Below, one piece after another: positions 1 through 7,302 of a stretch of DNA of 12,637 nucleotides. The DNA lies in the NCBI GenBank assembly GCA_034666705.1, contig JAXDLH010000311.1, forward strand, positions 1 to 12,637. Direction: 5' to 3'. The number at the start of each line of letters is the position of its first letter. Position 1 is the first letter of the stretch. The notes under the pieces were generated by a model. The model was not told where the DNA came from, ran no database searches, and saw only the letters and a program-made list of their open reading frames with translations. This stretch comes from JAXDLH01 sp034666705 (GTDB taxonomy: Bacteria; Chloroflexota; UBA6077; SHYK01). Both the position numbers and the translations under genes were made by a program.

Positions 1-45
1 TGGGGGCTTGTCCCCCGCCGTGCTGCGGCGGGGGACAAGCCCCCA
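1..45. repeat. Perfect 20-bp-arm palindrome, dispersed repeat copy 1
   Basis: Bases 1-20 are the exact reverse complement of bases 26-45, with the 5-base loop TGCTG. The right arm and the bases after it (about 25-53) recur with few changes at 2198-2226, ending in both cases in CTACCG. This looks like a REP- or MITE-like non-coding repeat. It begins at the first base of the window, so more of it (for example a matching CGGTAG flank) may lie outside. As RNA it would form a very stable hairpin upstream of the kinase gene. It has no U-run, so it is not a classic intrinsic terminator. Confidence 0.85.
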
Positions 46-160
46 CCCTACCGATCCGGGCTGCATCCCTGTCCATCCGCTTAGTGGCCAGAAGCCGCGG
101 AGGGCTCGACGTGGCCGTGCTGAGCGAGCGCGCCTAGCGCCCCTGACCGTGGAGAACCGC

Positions 161-2095
161 ATGCCCACCGCCCCGGCGCCGATCCGCTCCCCTGCGTCAC
201 CCCAAGCCCCTCACCGGCCTGGGGCAGACGGCTCCGAGCATGGCCGCGCCGCCCTGGATCAAGGGCGCCTCTCGTCGTCGCTGCTCGCGATCCGCGACCT
301 GCTGACGTCGCAGTGGCGTGTGCCCGAGGGCGTCAGCCCATCGCTGACCCACGAGTGGCGGTTGATCGGCGTTCGCTGGGTTGGTGTACTCCTGATTGCG
401 CCTGCGCTCCCGCTTGCGCAACTGCCGCCTGACCGCCTGGCCGCCGCATATGGCATCCTCGCTGCTGCCGCGGCCCTGAACACCCTTTACTGGTACGTGC
501 TGAAGGTGCGGCCCGCGGTCCTCGCGAACGGCTACCTCACCACGCTTGGCGACGTGCTGCTCCACATCGCCATGATCATCGTCGGCGGCGGGTTCAGCTC
601 GCCCTTCTACTTCATTACGTTCACTATCGCCACCTCCACGGCCATGCGCTACGGTTATGGGCCAGCCATTGGGGTAGTCGCGGTCATCGTGGGGCTGGAC
701 TCGGCGGAGCACGTCATCACCGGCACCCCGCCGGATGCATGGTTTGCCTTCCGCTCGGCCTTCCTGACGCTCACGACAATTCTGGCTGCGTATCTGCGGG
801 ATCTGGCACTGCGCGCGGAGAACGCATTGCAGGACCGGCTCCACGATGCGAACCTGCTGAACGAGGCCACGGCCGAGCTTGGCGCGAGCCTCGAGCTCGA
901 ACCGCTCTTGCGTGCCGTGGCACGGGCCGGCGCGCACCTCCTCCGCAGCGAGCACATGGTCGTGCGGCTTATCGGCGAGCCCGGCGACGATTCATTCGGC
1001 GGCGAGCCCGCCGCGGCCACCTATCCTGGTATGGCCAACTCGATTGTGACCCGGGCGCTCGAGATTCTTTGCGAACGGCGTGAAGACGAGCACAAGCTGC
1101 TCATCCCCCAGCGGCACAGCGTATCCTTCGACACACTGTCCACCGGGCAAAGGGCCTGCATCATCCAGCTCTGGCTTCCTACGCAGCGCCCCACCTGGGT
1201 AACCCTGGCTTGCGTGGTCTCGGCCGCCCAGTTCAATCGTCACCTCGACGACGACATCCTCGACTCCTTCGCCGAGCGGGTTGCGCTAGCGTTGGAGAAC
1301 GCATCGCTCTACCGCGCGCTCAGCGTGCGAAGCGACGCGTTGTTCAACGCCTATGCGGACCTGGCTACCGCACACCAGGAGTTGATGCGCCTCGACCAGA
1401 TGAAAAACGACTTTCTGGCCAACGTCTCGCACGAGCTGCGCACCCCGCTCAGCTCGATTCGCTCGTTCTCGGAGCTGCTCCTCGCCTATGACGACGATCC
1501 GGTGGCCCGGACCGAGTTCGTGCAGATCATCAACTCGGAGAGCGAGCGGCTGGCGCGGCTGGTGGGCGACGTGCTTGACGTCATGAAGATCGAGTCGGAC
1601 AACATGGACTGGAACATGGCGAGTCTGGACGTCCAGACCGTGCTGCAGGGGATGCAGCGCACCTACGCTCCGCTGATCGCCATGCACGGGATCGCGTTCT
1701 CGATGCACCTCGACGGTGAGATTCCGCCGGTCACCGCCGATCGCGATCGCATCGAGCAGGTGCTGAGCAATCTGCTGAACAATGCTATCAAGTTCACCGA
1801 GTCAGGCTCGATCACCCTCTCGGCGACCCGAGTTGGCGATCAGGCCGAGATCTCCGTCTGCGACACGGGGATCGGGATCGCTCCCGGTGATGCCGAGCGA
1901 ATCTTCGAGCGCTTCATGCAGGTCGGCCCAATGCTGACGGGTAAGCCCAGGGGCAGCGGCCTCGGGCTCACCATTTGCCGCGAGATCATTCAGCACCACG
2001 GGGGTCAGATCTGGGTAGAGTCTCACCCAGGGGAGGGGAGCATCTTCAAGGTCACCCTCCCACTCGCGACCGAGCTCGCGCCCACCAAGGCGTGA
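161..2095 (+). CDS. Membrane sensor histidine kinase with GAF-like domain
   Basis: This is a 644-aa sensor kinase that would autophosphorylate on His and pass the phosphate to a response regulator. After a Pro/Ala-rich start, residues about 69-213 hold five or six hydrophobic helices. Residues about 230-380 look like a GAF-type sensor, followed by a short coiled stretch. The HisKA box NVSHELRTPL carries H424. The ATPase domain has the N-box NLLNNAIKF (N541), DTGIG (D568) and GSGLGL (598-603), so it looks active. I chose ATG 161 because GGAG at 151-154 sits 6 bases upstream. The open frame runs back to base 8, but those codons lie partly in the palindromic repeat and give Arg/Pro-rich sequence. 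The gene converges on the receiver gene at 2288-2692, a plausible partner. The kinase call is certain; the signal sensed is unknown. Confidence 0.93.
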   Translation: MPTAPAPIRSPASPQAPHRPGADGSEHGRAALDQGRLSSSLLAIRDLLTSQWRVPEGVSPSLTHEWRLIGVRWVGVLLIAPALPLAQLPPDRLAAAYGILAAAAALNTLYWYVLKVRPAVLANGYLTTLGDVLLHIAMIIVGGGFSSPFYFITFTIATSTAMRYGYGPAIGVVAVIVGLDSAEHVITGTPPDAWFAFRSAFLTLTTILAAYLRDLALRAENALQDRLHDANLLNEATAELGASLELEPLLRAVARAGAHLLRSEHMVVRLIGEPGDDSFGGEPAAATYPGMANSIVTRALEILCERREDEHKLLIPQRHSVSFDTLSTGQRACIIQLWLPTQRPTWVTLACVVSAAQFNRHLDDDILDSFAERVALALENASLYRALSVRSDALFNAYADLATAHQELMRLDQMKNDFLANVSHELRTPLSSIRSFSELLLAYDDDPVARTEFVQIINSESERLARLVGDVLDVMKIESDNMDWNMASLDVQTVLQGMQRTYAPLIAMHGIAFSMHLDGEIPPVTADRDRIEQVLSNLLNNAIKFTESGSITLSATRVGDQAEISVCDTGIGIAPGDAERIFERFMQVGPMLTGKPRGSGLGLTICREIIQHHGGQIWVESHPGEGSIFKVTLPLATELAPTKA

Positions 2096-2141
2096 ACCAG
2101 GGCTAGAGCGAGCGGGTCAGCTCCTCCGTGCATGGCCTTTT

Positions 2142-2229
2142 GTCCGGTAGGGGAGGGGCTTATACCCTCACGCCGGGCGAGGGTGGCTTGGGACGATGCG
2201 GCGAGGGACAAGCCCTCACTCTACCGGAC
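2142..2229. repeat. Dispersed palindromic repeat copy 2, possible two-way terminator
   Basis: The ends GTCCGGTAG (2142-2150) and CTACCGGAC (2221-2229) are a perfect 9-bp inverted repeat. Inside, 2198-2226 matches about 25-53 of copy 1 with three differences over 29 bases. The left inner arm is decayed: GGCTTG at 2185-2190 still faces CAAGCC at 2209-2214, and ACCCTC/GAGGGT (2164-2169/2179-2184) makes a second small stem. The element fills most of the 192-base gap between two converging genes, a usual place for such repeats. There it could stop transcription from both sides. The terminator role is inference; no T-run is present. Confidence 0.7.
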
Positions 2230-2287
2230 CGAGGGAACCTACGCGAAGGCTACGATCATGCGCACTGACCCACGAGCAGGAGTGGCT

Positions 2288-2692
2288 TCAGGCGTTGCGC
2301 TCATCGATCAGCGTGCGGAGCCGCTGGCCTACTTCCCGAGGGCTGAAGGGCTTGGTCAGGTACTCGTCGGCGCCGCCGAGCAGGCCGCGCTCACGGTCAA
2401 TCTGCTCACCCTTGGCGCTTAGCATGATGACGTACGTATCGGCGAGGTCGGGGTCGCGCTTGATCTGGGCGCACAGCTCATAGCCGTCCATGCCCGGCAT
2501 CATGATGTCCAGCAGCACGACGGTTGGCCGCAATGCGCGGACGCGCTCCAGGCCGTCGACGCCGTTCGTCGCAGTCGCGACCGTGTAGCCCTCGCGAGTG
2601 AAGAGGTACTCGAGGGAGCGGAGAATATACGGCTCGTCGTCGATCACCATGACGGTCGTGGAAGCCTTGCCCACGGTCGGCCCCCCTACCAT
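2288..2692 (-). CDS. Stand-alone receiver domain response regulator (CheY-like)
   Basis: This is a 134-aa single-domain response regulator with no output domain. It shows the acidic pair D18-D19 in VIDDEPY, the phospho-acceptor D62 in LLDIMMPGMDG, S92 in the LSAKG switch position and K114 in LTKPF. It would accept phosphate from a kinase and act by protein contact or as a relay. The start is uncertain. ATG 2692 has only weak GCAGG upstream, whereas an in-frame GTG at 2674 has a G-rich run about 6 bases upstream and gives a tighter N-terminus. The open frame extends to 2881, but that part is low-complexity and unlike receivers. It lies 207 bases beyond the last gene of the kinase operon and faces the membrane kinase at 161-2095. 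Either kinase could be its partner. Confidence 0.92.
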   Translation of the reverse strand: MVGGPTVGKASTTVMVIDDEPYILRSLEYLFTREGYTVATATNGVDGLERVRALRPTVVLLDIMMPGMDGYELCAQIKRDPDLADTYVIMLSAKGEQIDRERGLLGGADEYLTKPFSPREVGQRLRTLIDERNA

Positions 2693-2899
2693 CGCCTGCA
2701 AGCCATGACACGCGAGTGAGCCATCACGTCGTCTCCTCTTCGAGGTCCCAATGCGCGGCGCGTTGGTTCCATCACTGCATGGATGGTACTTGCTCCTGCG
2801 CGCAGTGTGACTGGGGCACACGTACCTGACCAGGCGGGCTGAAGGTACCGGGTCCGGTGCGCGACGGACGGTCGGCAGCAAAGCGACTGCCGATCGACC
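2693..2899. other. Intergenic gap upstream of the receiver gene
   Basis: This 207-base gap separates the degenerate kinase gene from the receiver gene, both on the minus strand. It holds the hairpin at 2872-2893 and a small inverted repeat CCATC/GATGG (about 2770-2787). I see no convincing -35/-10 pair on the minus strand. The receiver gene may have its own weak promoter here or depend on read-through. No coding sequence is recognisable. Confidence 0.5.
2872..2893 (-). terminator. Hairpin just after the degenerate kinase gene
   Basis: TCGGCAG (2872-2878) and CTGCCGA (2887-2893) form a 7-bp stem with an 8-base loop. On the minus strand it begins about six bases after the TAG stop at 2900-2902. 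The place fits a transcription end for the three-gene signalling operon, but no U-run follows. It would be a weak or factor-assisted terminator, or chance in GC-rich DNA. Confidence 0.3.
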
Positions 2900-3595
2900 C
2901 TACGATGGGATCGGCGCCTCGACCTGAATCCTGGTGGATCCCGGGGCATCCGTCTGCTCCAGACTCCCGCCGAGGGCCTGGACGCGCCACCGCAGCACCG
3001 ATACTCTCGCGGGTGCCAGCCGCCGCACCGCTGCGCCCGCCGGTGCAGCAGGGGTCAGCGTCGCATCGATCCGGATGATGCCCGCGTCGACCCCAATGGT
3101 GAGCTCGACGTTCGTGGCGTTCGAGCGGTCGTGCGATGCGGGGAGCAGTTCCAGGGCGGTGCGGTAGGCGAGCAGCTCGCCCAGCCCGCCCAATGCCACT
3201 TCCCCCGCCAGTGACCAGGTCACCGTGGCACCGGTGCGCTCCTGGTACGCGCCAAAAATGGAGGAAAGGGCCGCGCGCAGGCCCCCAGGGCCCGGCTCGT
3301 AGGGGCGAAGCTCGGCCATGAGGCTGCGCAACGCGGTGGCGGTGTCCTCGAGCAGCGTACGCTGCCGCGCGAGCTGGTCCGGCAGCATGTCAGACCGCCC
3401 CCGCCGACTCGCTTGCTCCGCGGTGTCGGCCGCCATCAGGGCCGTGCCGAGCGTCTGCAGCACGTCGTCATGGATGAATTTGGCGAGCTGCGACCGTTCG
3501 AGCTCGGCGGCGTAGAGCAGTCCGCCCACGGAGGGCTGAGACGCTCGACTCGCCCTCCGCCGTGCAGTAGGCTTGCGCGGCTCATCCGTCGCCAC
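2900..3595 (-). CDS. NarX/DegS-type histidine kinase-like protein with degenerate ATPase domain
   Basis: This 231-aa soluble protein has almost no sensor part. After about 30 basic residues comes a HisKA_3 dimerisation helix, ERSQLAKFIHDDVLQTL, with H42. D43 and Q47 form the DxxxQ motif that NarX-type kinases use to dephosphorylate their regulator. The linker (LRPYEPGPGGLRAAL, 96-110) is typical. The ATPase domain keeps its frame and length (YRTALE at 144-149, RVQALGG at 204-210, APGSTRIQVEAPIP near the end). However, the N-box Asn is Ala/Pro (about 152-153) and DxGxG is replaced by ATLTP (about 178-182). ATP binding is therefore doubtful. The start is GTG, with GGAG 5 bases upstream. It lies 59 bases after the LuxR-type regulator gene. 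I infer a phosphatase or phosphate acceptor for that regulator. Confidence 0.8.
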   Translation of the reverse strand: MATDEPRKPTARRRASRASQPSVGGLLYAAELERSQLAKFIHDDVLQTLGTALMAADTAEQASRRGRSDMLPDQLARQRTLLEDTATALRSLMAELRPYEPGPGGLRAALSSIFGAYQERTGATVTWSLAGEVALGGLGELLAYRTALELLPASHDRSNATNVELTIGVDAGIIRIDATLTPAAPAGAAVRRLAPARVSVLRWRVQALGGSLEQTDAPGSTRIQVEAPIPS

Positions 3596-3654
3596 GGCTG
3601 CTCCGTACCGGTGGAGATTCGCTCCGGTTGCTGAGGGAGGAGAGACTCACCCTG

Positions 3655-4323
3655 TTATGCATGCGGGGGCGGGAGCAGCCCGTGGCTGATCGCGTATACC
3701 GCAGCCTGGGTGCGGTCGCGCACGTTGATCTTGTGAAACAGCACTGACATTCGGTTCTTAATGGTCCGCTCAGCGTACGACATGGCGGTGGCAATCTCAC
3801 GATTGGATAGACCGCCCGCGACGAGCCGAAGCAGTTGAATCTCGGTTTCCGAGAGCGTGCCGAGCCCCTCCGCAACCCCAGCTCGTTCCGACAGCCGCAC
3901 GAACTCGTCGAGCACCTTGGCGTTCACTGCCGGGTCGATGAGTGAGGAGCCGGCGTGGACGGCGCGCACCGCGGCCACCACGTCGGCAGACTTACTGGTC
4001 TTGAGCAAGTAGCCACGGGCTCCCGCGCGAATCGCCTGGAACACGTGGCCCTCTTCTTCATGCATCGTCAGGATGATGACGCCTGTGTCTGGTTTCACGC
4101 GAAGCACCTCGCGTGTCGCCGACACGCCGTCCGTGATGGGCATACTGATGTCCATCAGCACGACGTCCGGTTGCGTCTCGGCCACCATCTCCTGGACGGC
4201 GGCCCCGGTGCTCGCCTCGCCCACGACGATGATGTCGTCTTCCGCCTCGAGGAGTGCGCGCAGGCCCTGGCGGAACAGGCTATGGTCATCCGCCACGACG
4301 ACGCGGATCGCACCTTCACTCAC
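3655..4323 (-). CDS. NarL/FixJ-family two-component response regulator
   Basis: This is a 222-aa DNA-binding response regulator. The receiver (about 1-125) has D12-D13, phospho-acceptor D58 in LMDISMP, T86 in ILTMHE and K108 in YLLKT. The LuxR-type helix-turn-helix (about 155-218) has LSETE, GGLSNREIA and the recognition-helix region AERTIKNRMSVLFHKINV, ending in RTQAAVYA. The start is GTG 4323, fixed by a strong AAGGAGGA site 5 bases upstream that overlaps the stop of the hybrid kinase gene. The operon order hybrid kinase - regulator - degenerate NarX-type protein makes this the natural output of both. Its targets cannot be read from the window; the divergent region 7303-7582 is a candidate. 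Confidence 0.95.
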   Translation of the reverse strand: MSEGAIRVVVADDHSLFRQGLRALLEAEDDIIVVGEASTGAAVQEMVAETQPDVVLMDISMPITDGVSATREVLRVKPDTGVIILTMHEEEGHVFQAIRAGARGYLLKTSKSADVVAAVRAVHAGSSLIDPAVNAKVLDEFVRLSERAGVAEGLGTLSETEIQLLRLVAGGLSNREIATAMSYAERTIKNRMSVLFHKINVRDRTQAAVYAISHGLLPPPHA

Positions 4324-4328
4324 CGACG

Positions 4329-4336
4329 TCCTCCTT
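4329..4336 (-). promoter_or_regulatory. Strong ribosome binding site for the NarL-type regulator
   Basis: The minus strand reads AAGGAGGA, then CGTCG, then GTG at 4323. The site shares its first base with the TGA stop (4336-4338) of the upstream hybrid kinase gene, so ribosomes ending there can restart. It settles the GTG start. Confidence 0.8.
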
Positions 4337-7302
4337 CACCTGCCCATTACCGCTGGCTCGTCCGCTCCATCGACTGCATCGTCCGCATGCGAGTGTCGCC
4401 TCGCCGCTCGGTTCAATACCGCGGTGAGCTCTGCGGCGCGCCATGGCTTGGGAAGCACGGCGTCCGCCACCTCTGCAAACGCGGCGTCGCCTGCCGAAAT
4501 TGCGGCGCCCGACGTGATCGCCACGAATGGCGGCTGGACGGACTGCCGCAGCGCGCGCGCCACCTCAGTGCCGCGCATGTCCGGCAGATGATCGTCGACG
4601 ATCGCGAGGTCGAACTGGCCGTCGACCCCGGTGGCGACCGCGTCGCCACCCGTGAAGACGCACGTGGCGACGTGGCCCTCGAGCTCCAGGCGCATGGCCA
4701 CTGCTTCGGCAAAGTCGCGCTGGTCGTCGACGACCAGGATTCGCAGACTCGTCGCCGGTACGTCCGCGCGGTGCGACAAACCGCCCAGGACACGTCGCAG
4801 GTCCTCCTGGGTGCACGGTTTGGCCAGGAATACGGCGATTCCCTCGGCCTCGATCTGCTCGCTCGTCAGGTCGGCGTGGCGTCCGCTCATGAGGATCACG
4901 GGCACGTCCGCCCGCACGGTCCGCACCGCGCGCGCCAGCTCCCGGCCATTCAGCGCCGGCATCTCCAGGTCGGTGATGACGCAATCGAACGACTCGCGCG
5001 CGAACCGCTCAATTGCCTCCTGAGGCGAGACGCACGCCGTGACCTGATGGCCATCGCGCCGCAGCAGAGCGGCGAGGCTCTCGAGCACGTCGCGCTCGTC
5101 GTCGACGACGAGAATGCGCGCGGGTGCGATCGAGCTCGGTGTCTCACGCAACGGCGGCGGCACCGCGCTCAGCGCGGCGGCCGGCAGGCGAATCGTAAAC
5201 GTCGTGCCATGCCCTGGCGCGCTGTCGACGGCGATCTCGCCGCCCGACCGATCGATGATGCCCGCCGAGACCGACAAGCCGAGGCCCGTGCCCTTCTCCC
5301 CCTTCGTCGTGAAGAACGGATCGAAGATGCGCAGCCGAACCTCCTCAGGCATTCCCTGGCCCGTATCCGCCACGGAGACAACCGCCTGGTCGCCCACCGT
5401 CACGGTGCCAATCGTCACGATCCCGCCGTGCGGCATGGCGTCGACCGCATTGAAGATGAGGTTGGTGAAGACCTCCCGGAAATCCGATGGCCGGCCACGG
5501 ACTGGCCGCACCGAGCCGAGGTTTACCACCACCTCAATCGGTGCTCCCGCCTCCTGTGGCTGATCTCGCCACTTGTGACGGGTCAGGTCGATCGCTTCCT
5601 GAACCGCGGTGTTCAGGTCGACCTCTTGCATCTCCAGATCGCGGCGCACCCGTGAGTACTCCTGGATCCGGCGGACAGCATTCACGCCGTCGAGAGCGGC
5701 GCGGCGAATGGTCCGCAGCGATTGCGCGTGCTCGTCGTCCTTTTCATCGCCGGGGAGTGCGCTGATCAACAGCTCCGCTCGGAACAAAACCGTGGCCAGG
5801 AGGTTGTTGAAGTCGTGGGCGACGCCGCTCGCCATCTCTCCCAGCGCCCGCATGCGCTCGGAGCGCACCAGCGTCTCTTGCATGCTGCGCTCCATTGTGA
5901 CGTCGCGGATCACGGTAACCCACCGCACGATGCCGCGGTCGGAAACGCGCGCGGGAAAATCGTGCAGCGATAAGACCGTCGGCGTGGGCCCCTCGATGCG
6001 CAGCTCGCCCGGCTCCTCCCAGCGGCCATCGCCGAGCGAGTCGACGCCGTTGCAGATCTTGCACGTCGCTGCGAGCTCCGGCAGCAGGTCGCACAGGCGC
6101 GCGCCGACGAGGCTCTCCAGAGACGCGCCGAGAATGCGGGCGAGCGCTCGATTCGCGCGGATCATGCGGCACGCCTGGTCACGCACGCAGATCCCGTCCG
6201 AGATTGCGTCGAACGTCTCCTCCCAGGCCTGAACGTCATCGGCGATCTGTTGGGTCAGCCTGCCATTCTCGAAGGCGGTAGCGGCCTGACGCGCGAACGT
6301 CTCGAGCAGCGCAAGCTGATCTCCTGGGAGGGGATCGGCGGTGCTGCGGGTAACCTCGATTGCGCCGATGACTCCATTGGCGGCACGGATGGGCACGCTC
6401 GTCACCGTCTCCACTGGGTCGTCGCGCCTTGCGCCTACTGCGAGCGGATCGCGGGCCAGTGCCCGGAGGGCCGCGCGCGTGCGCCGCCGCTCAGTCCGCT
6501 TGGGCGCCGAAAGATGAATCGGCAGGTTCCGGCGACCGGGCCATGCGTACACGGGCACCAGCGAGGCATCATCCCCCTGGGCGAGCGTGATGGTGCACAG
6601 GTCTACTTCGAGCAGATCAACCGCCGCTTCGGCGATATACGGGAGGAGCCCGCCCAGCGTGAGGAACGCGCCACGCTCGCCGTGCCCCTCGCTGAGCGCG
6701 ACGAGCTGCTCCGCCCAATTCACCGCCTCGTTGTAGAGCACGCGGTGCGCCGCGGCTGGGTTCGCCAATCGCTCGAGGCGGCTCGCTCCGCGCAACTGGT
6801 CCAGCACGAGCCCGAGGTGCTCGGCGAGACGTGCCAGCGAGGGGAGGTCAGTCTCCAGCAAACGCCAGCCAAGCAGGGCGATCATCCCGCCCGGCTCGTC
6901 CGTCCTCCCAATGGGAAGGCATGCCCACGCGCCATCCGCGATCGTGCGGCGCCACCGAAACGGGATCGGCGGAGCACCCTCGCTGATATCGACGACGGGC
7001 ATGTCGAACGCCCCGCAGCCCCGCGTTGGCTCGCGCGCCAGGGCAGCATCGACGGTGGTGCTGACTTCCAGGAAATCGGGAAAGGTGGTGTCGTAGAGCT
7101 CGAATGAGTGCGTCGCGGCACCCCGGACGTAAAGGGCGTACCGCAGCCCGCGGTTCTGGAGCCCCTTTCCCAACATGTCGAGGAGTTCGCGGTCGGTCTG
7201 CGCGAGATGGAGGCGTAGGGTAAGCTCGTTGAGGGTGCGAGCGGAGCCCTCGAGGGCTGACTCCGGGTGGCGATCGGCGGCGGGCGGGGACGTGATACCC
7301 AT
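4336..7302 (-). CDS. Soluble hybrid histidine kinase GAF-GAF-PAS-HisKA-HATPase-REC-REC
   Basis: This is a 988-aa cytoplasmic hybrid kinase without membrane helices. Residues about 22-170 and 190-347 look like two GAF domains, and about 355-475 a PAS domain with a C414-x-x-C417 pair. The dimerisation box is GVAHDFNNLL with H496. The ATPase domain shows N614/N618, DTGQG (D646), the F-box FDPFFTTK and GTGLGL (671-676), so it appears competent. Two receivers follow: the first with D734/D735, D778 and K828; the second with D859/D860, D903, T930 and K952. No Hpt domain follows. ATG 7302 is preceded by no clear Shine-Dalgarno site but lies about 33 bases after a predicted transcription start. It is first in an operon with the NarL-type regulator (12-base gap). 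The ligand is unknown. Confidence 0.93.
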   Translation of the reverse strand: MGITSPPAADRHPESALEGSARTLNELTLRLHLAQTDRELLDMLGKGLQNRGLRYALYVRGAATHSFELYDTTFPDFLEVSTTVDAALAREPTRGCGAFDMPVVDISEGAPPIPFRWRRTIADGAWACLPIGRTDEPGGMIALLGWRLLETDLPSLARLAEHLGLVLDQLRGASRLERLANPAAAHRVLYNEAVNWAEQLVALSEGHGERGAFLTLGGLLPYIAEAAVDLLEVDLCTITLAQGDDASLVPVYAWPGRRNLPIHLSAPKRTERRRTRAALRALARDPLAVGARRDDPVETVTSVPIRAANGVIGAIEVTRSTADPLPGDQLALLETFARQAATAFENGRLTQQIADDVQAWEETFDAISDGICVRDQACRMIRANRALARILGASLESLVGARLCDLLPELAATCKICNGVDSLGDGRWEEPGELRIEGPTPTVLSLHDFPARVSDRGIVRWVTVIRDVTMERSMQETLVRSERMRALGEMASGVAHDFNNLLATVLFRAELLISALPGDEKDDEHAQSLRTIRRAALDGVNAVRRIQEYSRVRRDLEMQEVDLNTAVQEAIDLTRHKWRDQPQEAGAPIEVVVNLGSVRPVRGRPSDFREVFTNLIFNAVDAMPHGGIVTIGTVTVGDQAVVSVADTGQGMPEEVRLRIFDPFFTTKGEKGTGLGLSVSAGIIDRSGGEIAVDSAPGHGTTFTIRLPAAALSAVPPPLRETPSSIAPARILVVDDERDVLESLAALLRRDGHQVTACVSPQEAIERFARESFDCVITDLEMPALNGRELARAVRTVRADVPVILMSGRHADLTSEQIEAEGIAVFLAKPCTQEDLRRVLGGLSHRADVPATSLRILVVDDQRDFAEAVAMRLELEGHVATCVFTGGDAVATGVDGQFDLAIVDDHLPDMRGTEVARALRQSVQPPFVAITSGAAISAGDAAFAEVADAVLPKPWRAAELTAVLNRAARRHSHADDAVDGADEPAVMGR

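Noticed and set aside
197..955. Minus-strand open frame of 252 codons opposite the membrane kinase gene
   Set aside because: It is a shadow of the kinase coding strand, with Arg/Gln/Gly-rich translation and no recognisable domain.
4856..5110. Two tandem receivers in the hybrid kinase as a recent duplication
   Set aside because: The two receivers share only the family motifs and differ widely elsewhere, so they are old or separately acquired rather than a recent repeat.
5095..5112. Perfect 18-base palindrome of repeated CTCGTC/GACGAG type
   Set aside because: It lies in the coding sequence for the VVDDE motif of the first receiver in the hybrid kinase. Asp/Val codons in GC-rich DNA produce it, and similar near-palindromes occur at the other receiver motifs.
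3955..5655. Long plus-strand open frame of 566 codons opposite the regulator and hybrid kinase genes
   Set aside because: It is antisense to two genes with full domain motifs. The translation is rich in His, Arg and Asp, as expected for the mirror of GC-rich coding sequence, and shows no known domain.
6250..7107. Plus-strand open frame of 285 codons opposite the GAF domains of the hybrid kinase
   Set aside because: It is antisense to a well-supported gene, has no ribosome site or domain pattern, and is explained by GC-rich codon bias.
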